Assembly: GCA_011391285.1 (NCBI GenBank)
Contig: JAABQU010000165.1
Span: forward strand, 1 to 29,002
Direction of reading: 5' to 3'
Origin: Thiobacillus sp.
Lineage (GTDB): Bacteria; Pseudomonadota; Gammaproteobacteria; Burkholderiales; Thiobacillaceae
Length of the DNA stretch: 29,002 nt
Part shown: one piece after another, positions 17,202 through 25,950 of the stretch
Position numbering within the stretch: the first letter of the stretch is position 1
Layout of the letters: every line of letters begins with the position of its first letter
Position numbers and translations under genes: made by a program
The notes under the pieces: generated by a model
What the model saw: the letters and a program-made list of their open reading frames with translations, nothing else
Told to the model about the DNA's origin: nothing
Databases searched by the model: none

Positions 17202-18328
17202 GAAAAACAGCAATAGTGGCCGTACTGGTCATTGCGGTCGCGGCAGGCGGCTGGTGGTGGTGGACCGGCAAGAACAAGCAGGCCGAGCCGCAATACCGGA
17301 CCGAGGCGGCGGACTTCGACGATATCAGTGCCCAGGTGTCGGCCAACGGCACGCTCAACCCAGTCACCCTGGTCAACGTGGGCACCCAGGTGTCGGGCAC
17401 GGTGCGGCGCATCGAGGCCGATTTCAACCAGCAGGTCAAGGCGGGGCAGGTGCTGGCCGAACTCGATCCCGCGCTGTTTCAGGCAGCGCTGGCGCAGAGC
17501 AGCGCCAACCTGACCAATGCGCAGGCGCAGCTGAAACTGGCCGAGGCCAACGCCGAGCGCACCCAGACGCTGTTCGAACAGGAATATGTGTCGCGCCAGG
17601 AACTTGATCAGGCGCTGGCGGCGCGCGACCAGGCCTTGGCGCAGGTGAGGGTGGCGCGCGCACAGATGACGCGCGACCAGACCAACCTGGGCTTCACCGT
17701 GATCCGTTCGCCGGTCGACGGCACCGTCATCAACCGCCAGGTCGATGTCGGCCAGACGGTGGCGGCGAGCTTCCAGACGCCGACGCTGTTCCAGATCGGC
17801 AAGGACCTGACGCAGATGCAGATCGATTCCACCGTGTCGGAAGCCGACATCGGGCAGATCAAGGTGGGCCAGCCGGTTAAGTTCCGGGTCGATGCGTTTC
17901 CGGATGCCGAATACAGCGGCGCGGTGAGGCAGGTGCGGCTGAACGCCAAGACCGAGCAGAACGTCGTCACCTACAACGTGGTGGTGGATGTGGCCAACCT
18001 CGATCTTGCGTTGATGCCGGGCATGACCGCCAATTTGCGCGTTGAAGTCGAAACCCGTCGCAATGTGCTGCGGGTGCCGACGGCGGCCCTGCGCTTCCGG
18101 CCGCCCGTCGATCCGGCTGCAGAGAAAGGCAGCACGCCGCGCGGCGCGGCGGTGCACGTGCTGGGTGCCGACGGCAAACCGGTGCGGGTGGCGGTCAAGA
18201 CCGGCATCAGCGACAAGGCCTACACGGAGATCGTTTCCGGTGAGCTGAAGCCGGGTGATCAGGTGATCCTTGCCGACCTGACGGTTAAAAAGGACGACGG
18301 CAGCATGCCGCGCGGGCGCCTGTTCTGA
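17198..18328 (+). CDS. macA: MacA-like periplasmic adaptor (membrane fusion protein) of an ABC exporter
   Basis: This adaptor connects the inner-membrane ABC transporter to the TolC-like channel. The 376-residue protein has an N-terminal anchor helix (about 4-22), a lipoyl-like half domain (NVGTQVSGTVRRIEADFNQQVKAGQVLAELDP) and an alpha-hairpin (about 95-165, rich in Ala, Gln and Glu). The second lipoyl half (IRSPVDGTVINRQVDVGQTV), a beta-barrel and a membrane-proximal domain follow. This matches MacA/HlyD-type adaptors. The start overlaps the tolC-like stop, and its own stop shares one base with the ATPase start (TGATG). The substrate is unknown; macrolide export should not be assumed from the family name. 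Confidence 0.93.
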   Translation: MRKTAIVAVLVIAVAAGGWWWWTGKNKQAEPQYRTEAADFDDISAQVSANGTLNPVTLVNVGTQVSGTVRRIEADFNQQVKAGQVLAELDPALFQAALAQSSANLTNAQAQLKLAEANAERTQTLFEQEYVSRQELDQALAARDQALAQVRVARAQMTRDQTNLGFTVIRSPVDGTVINRQVDVGQTVAASFQTPTLFQIGKDLTQMQIDSTVSEADIGQIKVGQPVKFRVDAFPDAEYSGAVRQVRLNAKTEQNVVTYNVVVDVANLDLALMPGMTANLRVEVETRRNVLRVPTAALRFRPPVDPAAEKGSTPRGAAVHVLGADGKPVRVAVKTGISDKAYTEIVSGELKPGDQVILADLTVKKDDGSMPRGRLF

Positions 18329-19041
18329 TGGCGCAGCCGGGCAAGCCGCTGATCGAGGTGGTCGGCCTCGAAAAGGACTACCCGACCGGCGCCGGCGTGT
18401 TCCAGGCGCTGCGCGGGGTGAGCCTGAGCATTGCCGCCGGCGAGTTCGTCGCCATCATGGGCGCCTCGGGATCGGGCAAGAGCACCTTCATGAACCTGCT
18501 CGGGTGCCTCGATCGTCCGACGCGCGGCAGCTACCACCTCGACGGGCAGGACGTCAGCCGCCTGTCGTCGGACCAGTTGGCCGCACTGCGCAACCGAGAA
18601 ATCGGTTTCGTGTTCCAGGGATTCAACCTGCTGCCCAAGCTGACGGCGCTCGACAACGTCGCGTTGCCGCTGATGTATGCCGGCATGGGTCGCCAGGCGC
18701 GACGGCAACAGGCGCAGGCGGTGCTCGACCGGGTCGGGCTGGGCGAACGCTCGCACCACACGCCACTGCAGTTGTCGGGCGGCCAGCAGCAGCGGGTGGC
18801 GATTGCGCGTGCGCTGGCCAGCCGTCCGCGCATCATTTTTGCTGACGAGCCGACCGGCAACCTCGATACCGAAACCAGCCGCCAGGTGATGAGTTTTTTC
18901 AGCCAGCTCAACCATGAGGAAGGCATCACCCTGGTGCTGGTCACCCATGAAGCCGACATCGCTGCCTATGCACGGCGGCGCATCCGTTTCCAGGACGGCC
19001 GCGTGATCGAGGATGTGGCGCAGGTGAAGGCCACGGCATGA
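18328..19041 (+). CDS. MacB-type ABC transporter, ATP-binding subunit
   Basis: A 237-residue ABC ATPase of the LolD/MacB group. Walker A GASGSGKST is at 45-53, the Q-loop in FVFQGFNLLPKL, the signature LSGGQQQR, Walker [13 protein letters not shown], and the switch His in LVTHEAD. FQGFNLLPKLTALDNVALPL is typical of mechanotransmitting MacB/LolCDE-type transporters. In E. coli MacB the ATPase and permease are fused; here they are separate genes with an ATGA overlap at 19038. Co-encoded adaptor and channel genes show that this is an exporter rather than LolD. Confidence 0.94.
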   Translation: MAQPGKPLIEVVGLEKDYPTGAGVFQALRGVSLSIAAGEFVAIMGASGSGKSTFMNLLGCLDRPTRGSYHLDGQDVSRLSSDQLAALRNREIGFVFQGFNLLPKLTALDNVALPLMYAGMGRQARRQQAQAVLDRVGLGERSHHTPLQLSGGQQQRVAIARALASRPRIIFADEPTGNLDTETSRQVMSFFSQLNHEEGITLVLVTHEADIAAYARRRIRFQDGRVIEDVAQVKATA

Positions 19042-20261
19042 TCTTCAGCAGCCTGTTCGAAACGGCCTGGCACGCGCTTGCCACCCACCGCATGCGCAGC
19101 TTCCTCACCATGCTCGGCATGATGATCGGGGTGGCGGCGGTGATCCTGATGCTGGCGATCGGCCAGGGCGCCCAGGCCATGGTGCGCGGCGCGATCGAGT
19201 CGATGGGCAGCAACCTCTTCATCATCATGTCGGGTGCCACCACCAGCGGCGGCGCGCGGGTGGCCATGGGCAGCGCGCCGACGCTCACCTTCGACGATGC
19301 CGACGCCATTCGCGACTTGCCTGACATCGCGGCGGCCTCGCCGGTGACACCGGGCAGCGCCCAGCTGATCTACAGCGGCGTCAACTGGAGCACGTCCGTG
19401 TACGGCACCTCGCCGGACTACGCCATCGTGCGCGACTGGCCGATGGCGTCGGGCGGCTTCTTCAGCGAGTCCGACGTGCGCAGCGGCGCGCGGGTGGCGG
19501 TGATCGGCCAGGTGGTGGCGCGCGAGTTGTTCGGCGACGAAGATCCGATTGGCAAGGTCATCCGCATCCGGCAGGCGCCGTTCGAGGTCATCGGCGTGCT
19601 GGCAGCCAAGGGGCAGAGCCTCGACGGGCGGGATCAGGACGACCTAGTGGTCGTGCCGATCACCAGCGCGCAGCAGAAAATCTTCAGCAGCAGCCTGCGC
19701 AACCGCGCCCGATTCATCATGGCGCAGGCGGTTTCGGAAACGGCCATGGATCCCGCCGAATCCGCCATCAACGAACTGCTGCGCAACCGCCACCGCATCG
19801 GCGTGGGGCAGGAGGACGACTTTACCGTGCGCAACCTGACCGCAATTGCCGAGGCAGCAGCGTCGACCACCCGCATCATGAGCATGCTGCTGGGCGCCAT
19901 TGCCGCCATTTCGCTGGTGGTGGGCGGCATCGGCATCATGAACATCATGCTGGTGTCGGTCACCGAGCGCACCCGCGAAATCGGCATTCGCATGGCGATC
20001 GGCGCGCGTCGCCGCGACGTGCTGTGGCAGTTCCTGATCGAGGCGTTGACTCTGTCGCTGATCGGCTGCGGCATCGGTCTCGTGCTCGGCATCGGCGGCG
20101 CCGCGCTGGTCGAGTCGTTTGCCGGCCTGCCGATCGAGGTGACGCTCGCCTCGGTGCTGATGGCGGTCAGCGTGTCTTTCCTCATCGGTGTGTTTTTCGG
20201 CTTTTACCCGGCTCGCCGCGCGGCCAGCCTGGATCCGATCGAGGCCCTGCGTTCGCAATGA
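19038..20261 (+). CDS. MacB-type ABC transporter, permease subunit
   Basis: A 407-residue permease with one N-terminal membrane helix (about 20-43, including MLGMMIGVAAVILML), a large periplasmic MacB core domain (about 45-275), and three C-terminal helices with the FtsX-like signature SVTERTREIGIRMAIGARRRDVLWQFLIEAL. The end FYPARRAASLDPIEALRSQ is the family C-terminus. It works as a dimer with the preceding ATPase by mechanotransmission, without a substrate channel through the membrane. It is the last gene of the four-gene exporter operon. No clear terminator follows in the 80-base gap. Confidence 0.94.
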   Translation: MIFSSLFETAWHALATHRMRSFLTMLGMMIGVAAVILMLAIGQGAQAMVRGAIESMGSNLFIIMSGATTSGGARVAMGSAPTLTFDDADAIRDLPDIAAASPVTPGSAQLIYSGVNWSTSVYGTSPDYAIVRDWPMASGGFFSESDVRSGARVAVIGQVVARELFGDEDPIGKVIRIRQAPFEVIGVLAAKGQSLDGRDQDDLVVVPITSAQQKIFSSSLRNRARFIMAQAVSETAMDPAESAINELLRNRHRIGVGQEDDFTVRNLTAIAEAAASTTRIMSMLLGAIAAISLVVGGIGIMNIMLVSVTERTREIGIRMAIGARRRDVLWQFLIEALTLSLIGCGIGLVLGIGGAALVESFAGLPIEVTLASVLMAVSVSFLIGVFFGFYPARRAASLDPIEALRSQ

Positions 20262-20283
20262 TCGGCGCGCGAATGAACCTAAC

Positions 20284-20311
20284 TTGCAGGCGGGCCTCGA
20301 AAGCTTAGAAT
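20284..20311 (+). promoter_or_regulatory. Candidate promoter of the TPR-lolB-ispE operon
   Basis: A -10 TAGAAT (20306-20311, 5 of 6 consensus bases) sits 16 bases downstream of TTGCAG (20284-20289, a weak -35). It is in the 80-base gap between the permease and the TPR lipoprotein gene, 30 bases before the start codon. Found by eye only. Confidence 0.4.
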
Positions 20312-20341
20312 CGTGACAGGCATCTCCAAGGCACTCCATAC

Positions 20342-22105
20342 ATGGCACACCTCAAAATCCTCCCTCTTTACGCAGCGCTGATCCTCGCGACCGCGTGCAG
20401 CCAGCCCGGCGTCAAGGCGTCGCAGCCGGTGGCCGTGCAAACGGAGACCTCTGTCGAGCCGGTCGCCGAGCCGGCTGTCGATCTCGAGGCCGAGGCGGCT
20501 GCAAAGGCCTTGGCCGCCCTGCCCAAACAGCCGCTCACGCCGGATATCCTGTTCAAGTTTCTGGTGGCCGAGGTGGCCGGCCAGCGCGGGGCCATCGGCA
20601 TTGCGCAATCGACCTATCTCGATCTGGCGCGGCAGACACAGGATCCGCGCGTTGCGAGCAGGGCGACCGAGGTGGCGATGTTTGCGCGCAACCAGGCCGG
20701 TGCGCTGGAGGCCGCCAGGCTGTGGGCGGCGAGCGAGCCGGATTCGGAGCGTGCCCAGCAAACCCTGGTTGCGCTGTTGCTGAACGAGGGCAATCTGGCC
20801 GAGGCGGAGCCGCTCATGCGCACGCTGTTGAAAGAGGACAGCGCCAACGGTTTTCTGCATCTTTCGGGTCTCATGGGCAGGCTGCGCGACACCCGGGAGT
20901 CGCTGGAACTGGTCGAGCGCCTGGCGGCGGATTATCCGGAATTGCCGGAAGCGCGTTTTGCGGTCGCCCAGGCCGCAGCAGATGCCGGACGTTTTGAGAT
21001 GGCGCTCGAAGCCTTGCGGCAGGCCGAGGCGCTGCGTCCCGGCTGGGAACCCGCCGCGTTGTTGAGCGTGCAGATTATTGGCAAGACCTCACGCGCCGAT
21101 GCCATGCGCTTCATGCGCGACTTTCTGGCGACGTATCCCAACGCACGCGAGGTGCGTCTGGCCTATGCGCGCACGCTGGTCAACGCCAACCAGTTCACCG
21201 AGGCGCGTAATGAATTTACCCGCCTGACCACCGATTTTCCGGGGAACGCCGAAGTCAGCTTTGCCGCCGGCCTGCTGTCCCTGCAGATGGGCGACGCGGA
21301 GATCGCGCATGATTATCTGACCAAAACCCTGGAATACAATCCGCGCGACCCGGACACGGTGCATTACTACCTGGGCCAGGCGGCCGAACAGATGAAGCAG
21401 CCCGAAGCCGCGGCCGCCCATTACCGTGAAGTCCAGACAGGTACGTATCTGGTGCCGGCGCGGGCCCGCCAGGCGGCCCTGCTGGCCCGCGCCGGCAAAC
21501 CGGATGAGGCGCGCGCGCTGCTGGCCGCCACGCGCGGCGAAAACGAGGCGCAGAATGTGCGGCTCATCCAGGCACAGGCCGAATTGCTGCGCGACAGCAA
21601 GGACCATGCAGCGGCTTTTGACGTGTTGTCGGAAGGGATCACGCGCTTTCCCGATTCGCCGGATCTGCTGTACGACCGGTCCATGGTGGCAGAAAAGCTC
21701 GACAAACTGGATGTGCTGGAAGCAGACCTGCGCCGCGTGATTGCGCTGCGCCCCGATGATGCCCAGGCCTACAACGCACTCGGTTACACGCTGGCCGATC
21801 GCATGATTCGCCTGGCCGAAGCCGTCACCCTGCTCGAAAAGGCCTTGTCGCTGGCGCCGGACGACCCCTTCATTCTCGATAGCGTGGGCTGGGCCCAATA
21901 CCGCTCGGGCAGCCTGGCGCGTGCGAAGGAATACCTGGAGCGGGCCTACAAGGTTCGTCCCGACCCCGAAATTGCCGCCCATCTGGGCGAGGTCCTGTGG
22001 GCGCTGGGCCAGCGCGACGAAGCCGGAAGGTTATGGCAGACGAGCCTGCAGGCCCATCCGCAGAACGAGTCGCTGCTGGAAACCCTGCGCCGGTTCAAGC
22101 CTTGA
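20342..22105 (+). CDS. Tetratricopeptide-repeat lipoprotein
   Basis: A 587-residue protein with a lipoprotein signal peptide: hydrophobic LYAALILATAC with the lipid-modified Cys at residue 19, followed by SQPG. The rest is repeated TPR helix pairs. Examples are ALEALRQAEALRPGWEPA, AEADLRRVIALRPDDAQAYN, ALGYTLADRMIRLAEA with LLEKALSLAPDD, and AKEYLERAYKVRPDPEIA. TPRs mediate protein-protein contacts, so it is probably an outer-membrane-anchored scaffold facing the periplasm. The last codon shares a base with the lolB start (TGATG). A TPR lipoprotein next to lolB is common in betaproteobacteria, but I do not know an established function. Confidence 0.9.
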   Translation: MAHLKILPLYAALILATACSQPGVKASQPVAVQTETSVEPVAEPAVDLEAEAAAKALAALPKQPLTPDILFKFLVAEVAGQRGAIGIAQSTYLDLARQTQDPRVASRATEVAMFARNQAGALEAARLWAASEPDSERAQQTLVALLLNEGNLAEAEPLMRTLLKEDSANGFLHLSGLMGRLRDTRESLELVERLAADYPELPEARFAVAQAAADAGRFEMALEALRQAEALRPGWEPAALLSVQIIGKTSRADAMRFMRDFLATYPNAREVRLAYARTLVNANQFTEARNEFTRLTTDFPGNAEVSFAAGLLSLQMGDAEIAHDYLTKTLEYNPRDPDTVHYYLGQAAEQMKQPEAAAAHYREVQTGTYLVPARARQAALLARAGKPDEARALLAATRGENEAQNVRLIQAQAELLRDSKDHAAAFDVLSEGITRFPDSPDLLYDRSMVAEKLDKLDVLEADLRRVIALRPDDAQAYNALGYTLADRMIRLAEAVTLLEKALSLAPDDPFILDSVGWAQYRSGSLARAKEYLERAYKVRPDPEIAAHLGEVLWALGQRDEAGRLWQTSLQAHPQNESLLETLRRFKP

Positions 22106-22662
22106 TGCGGCGCGGCATTGCGGCAGCCCTGCTGGCACTGACCCTGGGCGGCTGCGCGGCGATTCCGCCCACGCCTCCCGTTGCACCTGAACCCTCCCAT
22201 GAAGCCAACTGGACCCTGCAGGGACGCATCGGCGTCCAGAGCGGCGAGCAGAGTCTGTCCGGCCAGATACACTGGCAGCATCGGGTGGGAAGCGACGAGG
22301 TGCTGATGACTTCGCCTCTGGGGCAGGGCGTGGCGCGCATCGTGCGCGATGCCGAGGGCGTTGTGCTGGAGGTGCCGAACCAGCCCACGCGGCGCGCCCC
22401 CGATGCAGAATCCCTGACGCGCGAGGCGCTCGGCTACCCATTGCCCGTGGCGGGTCTGACGTGGTGGGTGCAGGGACGCCCCAACCCCGGCAGCGCCTTC
22501 GAGGCGACGCATGATGCCGGCGGACGCATCGCGCAGCTTAGGCAGGATGGCTGGGTGATCGATTACCTGCAATACGCTGCCGATGCGCGTCCGCGCCGTA
22601 TGGTGGTGGCCCGCGAGGGGCTGCAAATCCGCCTCGTCACCGACAGCTGGCAATCCGAATGA
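22105..22662 (+). CDS. lolB: Outer membrane lipoprotein receptor LolB
   Basis: LolB receives lipoproteins from periplasmic LolA and inserts them into the outer membrane. The 185-residue precursor has a lipoprotein signal peptide with the lipobox LGGC. The LolB fold features NWTLQGRIGVQSGEQSLSGQIHWQH, then LTREALGYPLPVAGLTWWVQGRP and a C-terminal strand GLQIRLVTDSW. I chose ATG 22105, which overlaps the TPR gene stop, because the signal peptide begins there; the longer frame (to 21997) is a shadow of the TPR gene. The stop overlaps ispE as ATGA. The lolB-ispE-tRNA-prs order is typical of betaproteobacteria. Confidence 0.94.
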   Translation: MRRGIAAALLALTLGGCAAIPPTPPVAPEPSHEANWTLQGRIGVQSGEQSLSGQIHWQHRVGSDEVLMTSPLGQGVARIVRDAEGVVLEVPNQPTRRAPDAESLTREALGYPLPVAGLTWWVQGRPNPGSAFEATHDAGGRIAQLRQDGWVIDYLQYAADARPRRMVVAREGLQIRLVTDSWQSE

Positions 22663-23492
22663 GCCACGCCTATCCCGCCCCCGCGAAGCTCAACCTGTTC
22701 CTGCACGTCGTCGGCCGGCGCGCCGACGGCTATCACCTGCTGCAGAGCGTGTTTCGCCTGATTGACCGCGCAGACACCGTGCACCTCGAACTGCGTCATG
22801 ACGGCCGGGTGGTGCGTGAAGGCGACCTGCCCGGCGTGACAGTCGATCACGACCTGACGGTGCGCGCAGCGCGCCTGCTGCAGGCGCATGCGCCGGCCGG
22901 CGCCGGGGTGAACATTCGGCTCGACAAGGTCTTGCCGATGGGCGGCGGTCTCGGCGGCGGCAGTTCCGACGCCGCCACCGTGCTGCTGGTGTTGAACCGC
23001 CTGTGGCAGGTCAACCTGCCACGCGAGGCCCTGCAGAAGCTGGCCCTGCAGCTGGGGGCCGACGTGCCGGTCTTCGTGTTCGGCCAGACGGCGTTCGCCG
23101 AGGGCGTGGGCGAAATCCTGCATCCGGTGAGCGCGTCGCCGGCCTGGTATGTGGTGCTGATGCCGCCGGTGCAGGTGCCGACCGCCGCAATTTTTGCTGC
23201 GCCGGAATTGACACGCAACACGCCACCCCTCAAAATAGCGCCCTTTTCCGCAGGCATGGGTCGGAACGACCTGCAGCCCGTGGTCATCAGTCGCTACCCT
23301 GAAGTCGCCCGTCATCTCGAATGGCTGGCTCAATTCGGTGAAGCGCGCATGACCGGTTCGGGCGCCTGTGTGTTTGCATCATTCGGAACGGAAGAGGCGG
23401 CACGAGACGTGCTGCGGCAACTGCCCGAAACGATGCAGGGTTTTGTGGCGCAGGGTCTCGACAGGCATCCCTTGCATGACTTTTGCGCCTGA
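22659..23492 (+). CDS. ispE: 4-diphosphocytidyl-2-C-methyl-D-erythritol kinase
   Basis: IspE phosphorylates CDP-methylerythritol with ATP in the non-mevalonate isoprenoid pathway. The 277-residue GHMP kinase opens with PAPAKLNLFLHVVGRRADGYHLLQSVF, which contains the catalytic Lys and the substrate-binding DGYH. The ATP-binding glycine-rich motif PMGGGLGGGSSDAATVL lies at about 88-104. The third GHMP motif is MTGSGACVFASF near the C-terminus. The start overlaps the lolB stop by four bases. tRNA-Gln begins 11 bases after the stop. Confidence 0.97.
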   Translation: MSHAYPAPAKLNLFLHVVGRRADGYHLLQSVFRLIDRADTVHLELRHDGRVVREGDLPGVTVDHDLTVRAARLLQAHAPAGAGVNIRLDKVLPMGGGLGGGSSDAATVLLVLNRLWQVNLPREALQKLALQLGADVPVFVFGQTAFAEGVGEILHPVSASPAWYVVLMPPVQVPTAAIFAAPELTRNTPPLKIAPFSAGMGRNDLQPVVISRYPEVARHLEWLAQFGEARMTGSGACVFASFGTEEAARDVLRQLPETMQGFVAQGLDRHPLHDFCA

Positions 23493-23503
23493 GTAGCACC
23501 CAT

Positions 23504-23578
23504 TGGGGAGTCGCCAAGTGGTAAGGCATCGGATTTTGATTCCGACATTCGTAGGTTCGATCCCTACCTCCCCAGCCA
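23504..23578 (+). tRNA. tRNA-Gln (anticodon TTG)
   Basis: Full cloverleaf. The acceptor TGGGGAG (23504-23510) pairs with CTCCCCA (23568-23574). The discriminator is G and the CCA end is encoded (23576-23578). The anticodon stem TCGGA/TCCGA encloses loop TTTTGAT with anticodon TTG at 23536-23538. The T arm is GTAGG-TTCGATC-CCTAC. It sits 11 bases after ispE with no clear promoter of its own, so it is probably processed from the lolB-ispE transcript. A hairpin terminator follows. Confidence 0.97.
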
Positions 23579-23586
23579 GATAAGCG

Positions 23587-23612
23587 AACAGCCGCCGTGG
23601 CGGCTGTTTTTG
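23587..23612 (+). terminator. Rho-independent terminator after tRNA-Gln
   Basis: Ten-base stem AACAGCCGCC / GGCGGCTGTT (23587-23596 and 23599-23608) followed by a T-rich tail. It lies nine bases after the tRNA CCA end and before prs. Confidence 0.85.
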
Positions 23613-23649
23613 TTCTTGTGTCGGTCCAGCCGTATCGCCGGAGACTCGT

Positions 23650-24600
23650 GTGTCCATAGACAACCTGATGGTGTTCAGCGGAAATGCCAATCCGCGTCTT
23701 GCCAGCGATGTGGTGCGGCATCTCAATATCCATCTCGGCCGCGCCACGGTGTCGCGCTTTTCGGATGGCGAGGTGATGGTCGAGCTTCTGGAGAACGTGC
23801 GCGGCAAGGACGTATTCGTGCTGCAGTCGACCTGCCAGCCGACCAACGACACCCTGATGGAAGTGATGGTGATGGTGGACGCGCTGAAGCGTGCTTCGGC
23901 CGGCCGCATCACCGCCGCCATCCCGTATTACGGTTATGCGCGCCAGGATCGGCGTACCCGTTCGGCGCGGGTGGCGATCACCGCCAAGGTGGTGGCCAAC
24001 ATGCTGCAAGGCGTGGGTGTGGACCGGGTACTGACGATGGACCTGCACTCGGATCAGATCCAGGGCTTTTTCGATATTCCGGTCGACAACATCTATTCCA
24101 GCCCGATCCTCCTGGGCGACATCTGGAAACGCAACCACCCGAACCTGGTAGTGGTGTCGCCCGATGTGGGCGGAGTGGTGCGCGCGCGCGCGATTGCCAA
24201 GCGCCTCGAATGCGACCTGGCGATCATCGACAAGCGCCGTCCGAAGCCCAACGTGGCGAAGGTGATGCACATCATCGGCGACGTCAGTGATCGCACCTGC
24301 ATCATCATGGATGACATGGTCGATACGGCCAACACGCTGTGCGAGGCGGCCAACGCCTTGAAGGAGCATGGCGCGAAAAAGGTCATGGCCTATTGCACCC
24401 ACGCCGTGCTGTCCGGCAGCGCGGTCGAACGCGTGACGAATTCCGCGCTCGACGAACTGGTGGTGACCGATACCATCCCGCTGCGCGACGATGCGCGTGC
24501 GTGCACAAAAATCCGGCAATTGTCGGTGGCTGAACTGCTAGCGGAAACCATCCGACGCATCAGCAACGAGGATTCTGTCAGCTCGCTGTTCATCGAATAG
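23650..24600 (+). CDS. prs: Ribose-phosphate pyrophosphokinase
   Basis: Prs makes PRPP from ribose 5-phosphate and ATP, feeding nucleotide, histidine, tryptophan and NAD synthesis. The 316-residue protein has the N-terminal [12 protein letters not shown], the ATP-binding [10 protein letters not shown] region with the KxxRRxxPNV-like segment [12 protein letters not shown], and the PRPP-binding loop DDMVDTANT (221-229). The start is GTG at 23650, with a GGAG ribosome site at 23640-23643, six bases upstream. A later ATG (residue 7) lacks such a site. A weak terminator follows at 24613. Confidence 0.97.
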   Translation: MSIDNLMVFSGNANPRLASDVVRHLNIHLGRATVSRFSDGEVMVELLENVRGKDVFVLQSTCQPTNDTLMEVMVMVDALKRASAGRITAAIPYYGYARQDRRTRSARVAITAKVVANMLQGVGVDRVLTMDLHSDQIQGFFDIPVDNIYSSPILLGDIWKRNHPNLVVVSPDVGGVVRARAIAKRLECDLAIIDKRRPKPNVAKVMHIIGDVSDRTCIIMDDMVDTANTLCEAANALKEHGAKKVMAYCTHAVLSGSAVERVTNSALDELVVTDTIPLRDDARACTKIRQLSVAELLAETIRRISNEDSVSSLFIE

Positions 24601-24612
24601 CGGGCTGCGAAT

Positions 24613-24634
24613 GCCCCTGGTCGCGGGGGCTTTT
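24613..24634 (+). terminator. Probable Rho-independent terminator after prs
   Basis: Stem GCCCC (24613-24617) / GGGGC (24626-24630) with an eight-base loop and TTTT immediately after. The stem is short, so termination may be partial and some transcripts may continue into rplY. Confidence 0.5.
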
Positions 24635-24692
24635 AGGATGCGTTGACCCTTTTCGGTAATGCATCATTGAGCAGTTATTTTGGAGAAATATT

Positions 24693-25313
24693 ATGGAAAT
24701 CGAAGTTATTGCTGCCAAGCGTGAATTGCAAGGTACGGGTGCGAGCCGCCGTCTGCGTCACGCAGGCAAGGTTCCCGGCATCGTCTATGGCGGCACCGCC
24801 GCCCCGGTGCAGATCGAACTGGATCACAACACCCTGTACCACGCGCTGCGCAAGGAAGCCTTTCATGCTTCCGTGCTGATGCTGAGTGTCGATGGCGCCA
24901 AGGAGTCGGTGCTGCTGCGTGACACGCAATGGCACCCCTACAAGCAGCAGGTGCTGCACATCGACTTCCAGCGCGTCGACAAAACCCACAAGATTCACGT
25001 CAAGGTGCCGCTGCACTTCCTGAACGAGGATACCGCGCCTGGCGTCAAGACCGGTGGCGGCAAGGTCAGCCACGTGGTGACTGAAATCGACGTCACCTGC
25101 CTGCCGGGTAATCTGCCCGAGTTCATCGCTGTGGACATGGGCGCGCTGGAAATCGGCCATTCCATTCATGCGAACGACCTCACCCTGCCCGAAGGCGTGG
25201 AACTCGTTGCGCACATTCAGCACGAGAACCCCGCGGTGGCGACGATCACGCTGCCCAAGGGCATGAAGTCTGACGAAACTGCACCCGAGACGCCTGCTGC
25301 ACCCGCAGCCTGA
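24693..25313 (+). CDS. rplY: 50S ribosomal protein bL25 (long CTC/TL5 form)
   Basis: bL25 binds 5S rRNA in the large subunit. The 206-residue protein is the long form: an N-terminal 5S-binding domain (about 1-92, with [21 protein letters not shown] and [19 protein letters not shown]) plus the C-terminal TL5/CTC beta domain (about 93-185). An Ala/Pro-rich tail follows. A good GGAGAAA site precedes the ATG. It lies between prs and pth, an arrangement widespread in bacteria. Confidence 0.96.
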   Translation: MEIEVIAAKRELQGTGASRRLRHAGKVPGIVYGGTAAPVQIELDHNTLYHALRKEAFHASVLMLSVDGAKESVLLRDTQWHPYKQQVLHIDFQRVDKTHKIHVKVPLHFLNEDTAPGVKTGGGKVSHVVTEIDVTCLPGNLPEFIAVDMGALEIGHSIHANDLTLPEGVELVAHIQHENPAVATITLPKGMKSDETAPETPAAPAA

Positions 25314-25353
25314 GTCTTGACGCAGCCCGGTTGTGGCTGCGTTGCGAGTCGTC

Positions 25354-25950
25354 ATGACGGCCCCCCGCCTGATTGTCGGCCTCGGTAACCCGGGGCGCGA
25401 CTACGAAGAAACCCGGCACAATGCCGGGTTTTGGTTTTGCGCGCGTCTCGCGCAGGCATGGGGAATGTCGCTCGCGCACGAATCCCGCTTTCACGGCATC
25501 GTCGGGCGCAGCGCCAGGAATATCTGGATGCTGCTGCCGCAGACCTTCATGAACCGTTCCGGCCAGGCGGTCGGCGCGCTGGCCCGTTTTCACCGCATCG
25601 ACCCGGCCGAGATCCTGGTGGTGCATGACGAACTCGACATCCCGCCCGGCCAGTTGCGCCTCAAGTTCGGCGGCGGCATGGGCGGTCACAATGGCCTGAA
25701 GGACATCACTTCCCATCTCGGTACGCAGGATTACTGGCGTCTGCGCATCGGCATCGGCCATCCGGGCGACCGCAACGAAGTCGTCAACTACGTGCTGAAA
25801 CCGCCGCGCCGCGAGGAGCAGGCCGACATCGACAGCGCCATCGAGCGTGCGGTGGACCTGATGCCGCTGATCGAAAAAGGCGAGTGGAACGCCGCCACCC
25901 AGCGCGCGAACACCAAACCCGCGTCACCCCCACTCCAGGAAAAACCATGA
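25354..25950 (+). CDS. pth: Peptidyl-tRNA hydrolase
   Basis: Pth releases tRNA from peptidyl-tRNA that has dropped off ribosomes. The 198-residue protein has LIVGLGNPG with Asn12, TRHNAGF with the catalytic His22, TFMNRSG (Met66, Asn67), HDELD with Asp95, and GGHNGL (Asn113). The active site is complete. I prefer ATG 25354 because family members begin a few residues before LIVGLGNPG; a GTG at 25333 in the same frame would add seven residues. The ribosome site is weak for both. The stop overlaps the ychF start as ATGA, so translation is coupled. Confidence 0.95.
   Translation: MTAPRLIVGLGNPGRDYEETRHNAGFWFCARLAQAWGMSLAHESRFHGIVGRSARNIWMLLPQTFMNRSGQAVGALARFHRIDPAEILVVHDELDIPPGQLRLKFGGGMGGHNGLKDITSHLGTQDYWRLRIGIGHPGDRNEVVNYVLKPPRREEQADIDSAIERAVDLMPLIEKGEWNAATQRANTKPASPPLQEKP

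Noticed and set aside
18328..20261. ATPase/permease pair as LolCDE, given nearby lolB
   Set aside because: The operon includes an adaptor and an outer-membrane channel, and there is a single permease gene; lolB belongs to a separate operon.
24643..24692. TTGACC as a -35 for rplY
   Set aside because: No acceptable -10 hexamer lies 15-19 bases downstream, so I did not annotate a promoter.
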